Program-made: the position numbers and the translations under genes | Part shown: positions 12,601-21,600 of the stretch, one piece after another | Numbering within the stretch: the stretch's first letter is position 1 | Layout of the letters: every line of letters starts with the position of its first letter | The notes under the pieces: model-generated | The model's database searches: none | The model's input: the letters and a program-made list of their open reading frames with translations, nothing else | Told to the model about the DNA's origin: nothing | DNA from: Colius striatus | Taxonomy: Eukaryota; Chordata; Aves; Coliiformes; Coliidae | Length of the DNA: 64,000 bases | Assembly: GCF_028858725.1 (NCBI RefSeq) | Contig: NC_084790.1 | Location: 4,656,001 to 4,720,000 of the forward strand | Direction of reading: 5' to 3'

Positions 12601-15600
12601 GCCCTGGCACTGCCAGCCAGGCACCAGGAGTTACTCCCCATCACAGCAGAGCCTTGGTGACCTCCCACTCTCCTCTCCCCAGCCCAGTTCCCCAGCCTGC
12701 AAAGCAAGATGCGGGTGGTGCTGCGGGTGGAGGTGGAAGCTGTCAAGTTCCTGAAGGAGGAGCCGAACCGCCTCGATGGTCTGCTCAAGCGCTGCAAGAC
12801 AGTGACAGACACCCTGGCCCAGATCCGCAGGTGAGCACCAAGCCCTAACCCCGGCCCCTCGAGTACCCTCCATTTGTCCCTCTGCCCCCCAAGTGTGTGT
12901 TGATGTCCTCTTTGCATCACAGATGCAAATCCCAAGAGCTGTTGGGAAAAAAAGGCTTGTTTTTCTGCTAAGGAGCTAGAAAATGCCCTCAGCTCTTTCT
13001 GGTTCTTTCCACACATGCAGGAACCTCTCATTCTAAACTGATTTTTCCTTATCACCTCGGGAAAAAAAAAAAAGCATGTCTGTACAGGGACAGAAAGGTG
13101 TCCCTTAGTGTGATCAGAAATCTCTTTCCTGAGGAGTCAAAAACTCATTCTGTTGGAGAAAAATCACCTTCCAGATCTAACGATAGTGGCAGGTTGGGCC
13201 GTGCTCCGAGGCCGAGCCCACCTGCCTCTTCTCGTTATGAGACCTTTGGGGATGGCTTTGGGCTCAGCCACGCTGCAGGAGGAGTGCTCCAGCTCCAGGC
13301 TTGCCTCGGGCTCATTGCTAGCCTGGTTTTCAATGGAAATGAGCTTGTGTGATGATCACACAGTGTCTGAATCTGCCTACCTGTCACTCCCCGGCCCTAA
13401 TAATTCCTGAATCCAAAGGGCAATTTCAGCCAGATCTGATGGGGTAGCAGGATTCAGAGAGACCCAATTTCCTACAAGGTTCATGAGAATGGACAGCCAA
13501 GTAGAGGAACTCATTTGTGTGCTCCCCCAGGAGAGGCTGTAGCATCTACTCCAACCCCTTCCTTGGCATCAGAGAACCTCAACCTTCAGCCATGTAGCAC
13601 AGAGTTGCAGGAGAGCAATGGTTTCTTTGCAGCATGGCTTGGAGAGGGTGCAGTAACCCCCCTGTACTGTGCAGCCACCCAATACTTTTGCTCTGTCCCT
13701 GGCAGGCAAGTGGACGAGGGCGTGTGGACCTCTCCCAGCAACCTCAGCCAGTCCCCCAAGAAGGTGGCCCCTGAGACAGACTTCAGCAAAGGGCTGGATC
13801 TGGAGATGCCCACCAGCCCCCCAGTGAACCTCCACCACCTGACAGCTGTCACCGAGACCCTGGGCATGCCCAGCTTTGGGCACAGCCCCCCTCAAACCCA
13901 GACCCACCCCTCCAAGAGCAATAACCCTTCTCGAGCTCCCGAGATGGTCCCTGCCAAGACCCAGACAGGCCCGGAGACCCCCAGCAAGAAGAGCGCAGAC
14001 AAAGCCGTATCTGTGGAGGTGAGAGCCTGGGGTGGGTTCCTCAGCTGGGGAGGGGATCTTCTAGAGGTCCTGTCCCTGTGTCTCCAAGCTGAAACTGGGA
14101 ACAGGAACTGGGTCCATCCTCCTCCTTGCTGGGTTTGTAGCTGGTGGGGTATATGGAGGGTGGGGAGCTGCAGGTGGTGCCGCCTTGGGAGCCCCCCAGA
14201 TTACTTGCTCGGGGACGTGCAGCTTGGGGATGAGGGCAATGCTGGCCCCCTGACTCTTGCCAGGTTTGAGGAGTGGCAAGAGGACTGTGGGTCACATCCT
14301 GCCTGCAAGGGCAGGGGAAGCTGTTGTGGGGTTGGAAGGTGCAGTGAGCTGTGCCTGCTGTCCACAGGCTGCCGAGCGGGACTGGGAGGAGAAGCGGGCA
14401 GCACTGACCCAGTACAGTGCCAAGGACATCAACCGGCTCCTGGAGGAGACACAGGCCGAGCTGATGAAGGCCATCCCTGACCTGGAATTCGCAGCCAAGC
14501 ACAAGCAAGCCACGGGCAGCAGCAGCACTGCCTCCACACCCGAGCACAAGCCCTCCAAGCCACAGCATGCACCCAAGTCAGGAGGCAAAGGGGATCCCAA
14601 TGGCCGCAGGGGCTCAGGTATGGTGTAGGAAGAGCAGGGGTTTACCTTCAGGTCCCATGGCTGGGAGTACTTGGTCCTAGAATCATAGAATCATTTTAGT
14701 GGAAGAGAACTTTAAGCTCCTGTAGTCTCAGCCCTGCCCTGACACTGCCCAGCCCAGCACTAACCCACAGCCCTCAGCACCACGGCTTTGGGATCCCTCC
14801 AGGGCTGGGCACTGCCCCAGCTCCCTGGGCAGCCTGGCACAGGGGCTGACACCCCTCTCAGGGAAAAAGTTCTTCTCAATCTCCAGTCCAAACCTCCTCT
14901 GGTGCAACTTGAGGCCGTTTCCTCTTGTCCTGTTCCTTGTGACATGGGAGCAGAGACCAAGCTGCCCCCAGCCACAGCCTCCTGTCAGGGAGTTGCAGAG
15001 AGCAAGAAGATATCTCTTCAGTCTCATCTTCACCAGGTTAAACACCTTCAGTTCCCTCAGCTGCTCTTCATCAGAGTTGTGCTCCATCCCTTTCCCCAAC
15101 CCTTCAGTGTCTTTCTTGTAGTGAGGGGCCCACGGTGTTTGGGCACGTGCCCTGACCGACCCGTCACTGTCAGTCGTTCCTGGGGCTGTGCTGCCCTGAG
15201 GGGAGGTTTTTACCCAGGGAGGCAGTGGGAGAGCCTCGGGTGTTGTATTAGAGGGGCAGGGAAAGGTCTCGTGCCCTCACAGCATTGTTTGTTTCCAGAT
15301 GAATTGACAGTGCCGAGGTACCGGACTGAGAAACCCTCCAAATCGCCGCCACCTCCCCCTCCACGCCGGAGCTTCCCCTCTTCCCACGGGCTGACCACAG
15401 CCCGCAGCGGTGAAGTCATTGTCACCAGCAAGAAGGAGCCTGGTTTTATGAAGGTAGAGAGTGGGGCCATGGGATGGCTACTGGGCTGGACTGAGCTGGT
15501 CACCATCAGCAAGGCCAGCCTCAGTTCCCCGTGCCCCACAACACCTCACCACCTCACTCCCCTTTTGCAGAAGGCTGAGTCGGAGGAGCTGGAGACCCAG

Positions 15601-18600
15601 AAGCCCCAGGTGAAGCTGAGACGGACGGTGTCGGAGGTGGTCAGGCCAGCGTCCACCCCTCCCGTCATCGCCTCTGCCATCAAAGATGACGATGACGAGG
15701 ACCGCATCATTGCAGAGCTAGAGGTGAGGGCAGGAGGGGCTGCGGGATGCCCCAGCTTACCCGCACCACAGGCCATGCCCACCCAGCTCTGGGAACCTTT
15801 GGGGAACACCTTGGGATCGGGGCTGGGGAGTGGGCACAGCGATGGGCTTCCCCCTCCTCGCCTGTCAGCCAGCAGGAGCACGGGGTCGCAGGGATGGGCA
15901 GTACACAGTAGCTGCACCCTGCCAGGCCCCTCTTTGGATCCAGGTGCTGCGTGCCTGATTCACCATCGCTCTTCAGCGCTTCCACCCCGTCTTGGGCTTT
16001 AAGCCAAACTTGTTTTTATGCAGCTTTGGCTGGAGGGTCGTTGGGTCTTGTGCACAGGGCACTCTGCAGAGATCCCGCCTGGGCTGCCATCCTCAGGCTT
16101 TGAACTCCCTCAGGCTGGCTGTGCCCCCAACATCTTCCCTCCATTTGCTGTGGTTGACTTACCCAAGTGGGTAGTGGATGTTTTTCCTGTGGCTGCTTTT
16201 CCCCCAGCAGGCTGGGGGGATGGGGATGCCTCCTTGGCTGATGAGAACAGCCAACGTTTTGCTCACTGCCGAGCCCTGCTCTTGGCGTGACCATCCCAAG
16301 CCTTCCTGCAGGCACAGGCTGCACCATTGACCACCCTCCCCCCACAAGCCTCCCTGCTCCAACCCCCCGTGTTTGACTCCCCAGGTGTTTCAGAGAAGCT
16401 CTGCCTCCCCTTTCCTTCCCAAGCTCCGTTACGATCCGCGCGTGGCTGCCGTCTCCCCTGGGCACGCAGACATGTGGCCCAACGGAGCCTCCATTGCAGC
16501 CGAAGGATGGAAGGTAACAGCTCGCTCCCAGCGACGACCCCTTCTCCTGCTGCACTTTAACCACCTCCTCTCCTCGCCTCTTTTTAACTCACTTTTGCTT
16601 CTCTCTCTGATTTAACAAACTAATGGCTTATCTCCACTCCCTCGCTCACCGCCACGGCGCGTACGGCACTGACACGGCACAGGACCGAGCACTAACCTAT
16701 GCAACAGCAGCATGGGGCTGCTGCAGCTCCCACGAGGGCCAGATCCTGTGGCCACATGGGTGGGAGGAAGGAACGGGCCACCCCAGCACTGCACAGGGCA
16801 CAGGGAGGGCTCACTGCTCTCATGCCACACTGGGTGCCAGGGGAAGTTGTCACTAGAAAAGGGCCCGTGGCAGGAAATTATACAATCATAGAATTGTTTT
16901 GGTTGGAAAAGACTTTGAAAGTCATTGAGTCCAGCCCCTGCCCTCACACTGCTGAGCCCATCACTAACCCATGTCCCTCAGCACTTCAGGTCCACGGCTT
17001 TAAACATCACAAGGGATGGGGACTCTACAATGCATGTTGTGCCCTGACCCTGATCCATGTGCATGAGGCAGGTGGAAAGTGAAGGGCTGGATTGGAGACT
17101 GGTGGCTGCTGGGACCTCTGTCACCCCTCCTGGCTGCTGGGCTGCTGAGTGGGCATAGCCTGGGTCCATCCTGCCCTGGGCTCTGGGGTGGAGAAAGCAG
17201 GAGGAAAGGAAGGTGCCGGGGGAGAGGATGGGATGGAGCAGTGAATACTTGCAGTGCAGGAACAAGGGGCAGGGGGGTCTGGGTACTCTGCAGGGATCCT
17301 GCTGTGTCCCTCCCCTCTCCTGGAAGATCCAGCACCGTGGCTGAATCATTCATGGCTGCCCCAGAGCAGCATCTCATCCCCATGGGAAAGAACGCTTCTC
17401 CCCAGAGCTCAGATGGGTCCAGTTCACCGACCCAGAGTTCTGTGGCCATGCCATCACTCATGTCTCCTTCCCTCTATGCCCTGGGAGCTACTCACATTGC
17501 CAGGGCTGTGGCATGAGTGAGAAACACTGAGCCAAGGCCAGTGTCCTGGGTGCCTGCCAGCAGCCTGGTGTAACCGCTGCACGCCTCGCTCTGCCATCAG
17601 GTCAGAGTGCTGGTGTCAGTGCCGGCTGCACAGGGAGCCACTGGCCAGTGCAGGGCATGGGGCAGAGGCCCCATGGCTGCAGCTGCAGGGGGGCACCTCT
17701 TCTGCCAGCGAATCTCTCCAGCTCACCTTCCCTTGCCTCCGCAGCAGGCACAGCCAGCTCCAGTCTCCAGGGCACTGCACGGCTCGTTGCATCTTCTAGG
17801 AAGAGAGAGGTGGAGGAGGAAGGATGGTGTTTCCTAGGTGACCTCTTGCTGCTCAGAGATTTAAAGGGCTGGTGCCCCTTGGCAGCTTGTTTGCTATGGC
17901 TCATCCCCTGCCTGGAGCTCTGCTGGGAGCCGTGGTGTCCTGTGAAGCCTGGGCTCTGTGCTTGCACCAATGCCACGACGGTTTATACCAGCATGGCAGA
18001 TATCCAAACGGGGTGGTAGCAGTCGGGTTTCCAAAGGCATTTGAGAGGTGCAACAACACCAACTCATTTTTGCTAAAAACTCCAGGCAAGTTATTGCCAA
18101 CATCTCCCAGACTCAGGTTAACTTAAGCACAGGAGAATACCAATCCTGTCCATGCTGGTGGGTACCAGTGGAAACATCAGGCTGGGCAGAAGATAGCAGA
18201 GAATCATAGAATCACAGAATGGTAAGGGCTGGAAGGGCCCTCCAGAGCTCATTCAGCCCAATCCCCTGCTAAAGCAGGTTCCCCTCCATCAGAGGGCACA
18301 GGAACATGTCCAAGTGGGTTTGGAAACCTCCTGAGAAGGAACCTCCACACCCTCCCTGGGCAGCCTGGGCCAGGGCTCCCTCATCTCAACAGCAAAGTTG
18401 TTTTCCCTTGTGTTTGAGTGGAGCTGTTTGTGTTCCAGTGTATGTCCATTGCCCCTTGTTCTGTCACTGGAGACTGCAGGAAAAAGTGTTGCCCCATCTT
18501 CCTGGCATCCACCTTTGAAGTATTTAGAAGTGTTAATGAGATCCCCCCTCAGTCTCTTCTTCTCCAGACTAAACAGCTCCAGTTCCTGCAGCCTTTCCTC

Positions 18601-21600
18601 ACAAGAAAGATGTTCCAATACCCTGATCATCTTGATAGCCCTGTGCTGGGCTCTCTCTAGAAGTTTCCCGTCTCCCTTGAGCTGGGGAGCCCAAGAGCAT
18701 CTCCCTTGCTGGCCAAACACCTTCCTGCAGTGCTACGATGCCTGGAGGCAGCAGCACTGGGGGACCTGAGTAGTGTGTGTGTGTGGACATGCAGTGCTCC
18801 CCGGCAGCTCCCGCTTCCTCCCACCGCTCTTCCCTGGCTCTTAATCTGTCTGAATTCTCTACCTAGGAGCCGTTAGCCCTGGCAGCCTCGGGGAGCAGGG
18901 CTTTCTCCCTCCCACAGATTGTGCTCACTGAGTGGGTGTCTGAACCGCCATCCCTTGAAGCCGAGCCAGAGGCCTGGGTGGAAGCGGGCTGCCTGGAGCA
19001 CAGGGACACAGCTGGCAGCGGAGGAGCAAGAGGGGAACTCACACCTGAGGGGGAAAGGAAATGCTGTGTGTCTCCTGGCATCTCCAAAAAGTCTCTGTCT
19101 GCACCTGGGTACCCTCCAGCCTCAGCCCCGCAGCCCTCGAGCAGCGCATCTCGGGGCCATGCCCATGCAGCAGCAGAGACGTGGAGGTTCCCTCTAGGAG
19201 CCAGGAAGGTCCCGTCTCTCTCAAAGCATAAACCGAGCTGTCCCAGTGCAGCCAGGCAAGAAGGCAGCAGCGGTCTCTTGGCTGCACAACCTCCTCATCC
19301 CATGGGAGAAGCAATGTGTCTCGGAGCTGGAGACCCCCTGGGAGGAGGCACGCAGAGCAGGCGGGAGGCATCACGCCCTCCCAGAGACTCTGCTGGGGCT
19401 TGCAAACAGGCACAGAAGGAGGAGAGCTCGCCAGCCTCAGCCTGCCCCGTGCCAAACCCCAGAGCTTCCCTGGGCAGGGATGCAGTCCCACAGGGAAGCA
19501 GACAGTCCCAGGCTGAGCATCGCCAGGAGCAGATTGCTTCTTTCTCAAAGCCAAGCTATGGTGCAGCATCACCAGGCCGGGGTGACATCAGTCCAGCTGC
19601 CAGGGGACAAGGTGGCACAGAGGGCACTGGGGCAGGGGGGAAGGCAGTGGAGGAGTTCTGCAAAGGGCAGTCGTCCCTGTGCCACTCCATGACTCCACGC
19701 AGCAAGGAGATTTATGAAGGCACGTACCAGAGACTGGATAGCCTGGAAGAAACTATCCGTGAGCTGGAAATGACCATCAGTGAGATCAGCAGCCACCCCT
19801 CGGTTGAATTTGTATTCCCTAAAGAACTGCTGGGACAAGGGGGATCCAAGGATGCCAGCAAGGAGACCAAGGAACGACTAGGGGATCTTGAACACAGTAG
19901 CTGTGACGATGGAACTGCCCTGGACCTCAGTCAGGCCAGAGAGGATGCTTCCAAGAGTCCATCTCCAAGCAAGACCAAGCCACCTCTGCTACCCAAGCCG
20001 CAGCTCCCCCTCGACACCTCGCAGGTTTATTTTCTGTTGTCCCTCTTGCTGTGCACTGCCCCGGACTCATTCTGATGTCTCTCCTCCTCTGCCTCTACCT
20101 ACTCCCTCTCTGTGATTCTACCTCCAGGCAGAGCCAAGGTGGAAAACAAACCTCCTTTTTTTCCCCCTGTCACTTTGAACGGGCTTGGGAAGCACGGGAG
20201 CGAGACTGCAGGCAGCAGAGTTGGCAGCGTGAAGGCAGGCAGTGCTGCCGACTGCTGCTCGCTGATGCCAGTGCCGAATGAGACCCTGGCTGTCGAGTGT
20301 CTCCTGCCCTGACAGGTTTTGGGGCTGAGCGTGCTGCTGGTGATGAGCACGCCATGAGACCGGCAAGGGCTGGGTGCACTGGGTGATGAAGCAGCGTCCC
20401 TCTTTTCGCTTAAGCACTTTTCTAACGAACTGCAGTTGGAGCGTGGCAGCTGTTTCTCCTAATTAAATCGCAGCGTGGGCTCCCTTGAAGCCATCCAAAT
20501 TGGTTTCTGCTGGAATCTGGCGGGCTGAATAGCTGGGAAAAGAGGGGGGGAAACGCCCTCAGCCGCTCCCGACATCAGCCTGCTCCTTTATTAACAGTCA
20601 GCGCTGGGGAATAAATCTCCTTTTTCATTTGCACCAATTATCTCAGCCGCGGCTCCAAGCACTGCGGTGCTCTCTCACTGCGTGAATGGGCCGTCAAGGG
20701 GGGTGTAGCTGCAGTTTCTCCCGTTGTTGGCAGCTCCTGTGGTACAGTTGGAGCCCCCAGCAAACTAGAAGTGGAGCTGTAGGATGGATTTATGTGGCCA
20801 CGGCATGGGCATGCACAAGGCAAAGCTCAGAGTTTGGCAGGAGAGGCTGCACGGACAGGGATGGCTCAGTCGGTCCCGAAAGCAAAAGCAGGGAGAGGGC
20901 AGGTCTTGTGCCACCTTTCAAGGATGCTGTGAGTTGGTGGCGAAGACTGAGATCCAGTGCCTGCTTGTGCCAGGGGCGCCGGGGCACTGGGGACAGGGCT
21001 CTGCAGGGAAACTGGATTTTATGAGTCCCTGTGTCGCATCCATGGGACCACTGAGGATCGCAGGGCAGGACAGGCAGCACAGAGAGCTCTGCCTGCACTG
21101 ATGTATTAGCCTGTCCTGGCTGCCACAGCCCGTTGGCCCTCTCCTGGCAGAGGTGCAATACGGGCAGCACTCACACTTCTCCAGGACACAATTGATGCTG
21201 ACAGCTTTGCTGCCTGCAGCAGCTGGTCCAGACTTCTGGGGCAGGCAGGAGGCAGCAGCGATGGCAGGGAGAACATCTCGGGTGTCCCAAGCCGTGGGAG
21301 AACCCTTAGTGAGCCTGTGGCACGTGACATTGCCTGGGCATTGCCCCTGGACATGTGTAGAGGTACCGCTTCCCTCGCTGCTGCTCTTGCAGGTCTTTGT
21401 ATCTCCATCTCTGCACAAGCTAGTTAATAAAAACCTTTGTGTTCTCACTGCTGCTGTTTCCACCTGGAATCTGCTTCTGCCTGCCGTTGCCTCTTCCTCT
21501 CTCTCAGCCGTGCAGCCCTGTCCTGGAGGGATACTCTCCCCCTGCCCCAGAGGGATAGTCTCCCCCTGTCCCGGCGGGGATGCTCTCCCCTGCCCTCCGT

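Noticed and set aside
20112..20312. Possible exon after the large SRCIN1 cassette ([10 protein letters not shown] frame)
   Set aside because: A good acceptor precedes it, but the phase from 20024 would read a different frame and hit a stop within 17 codons; the attractive frame cannot be reached.
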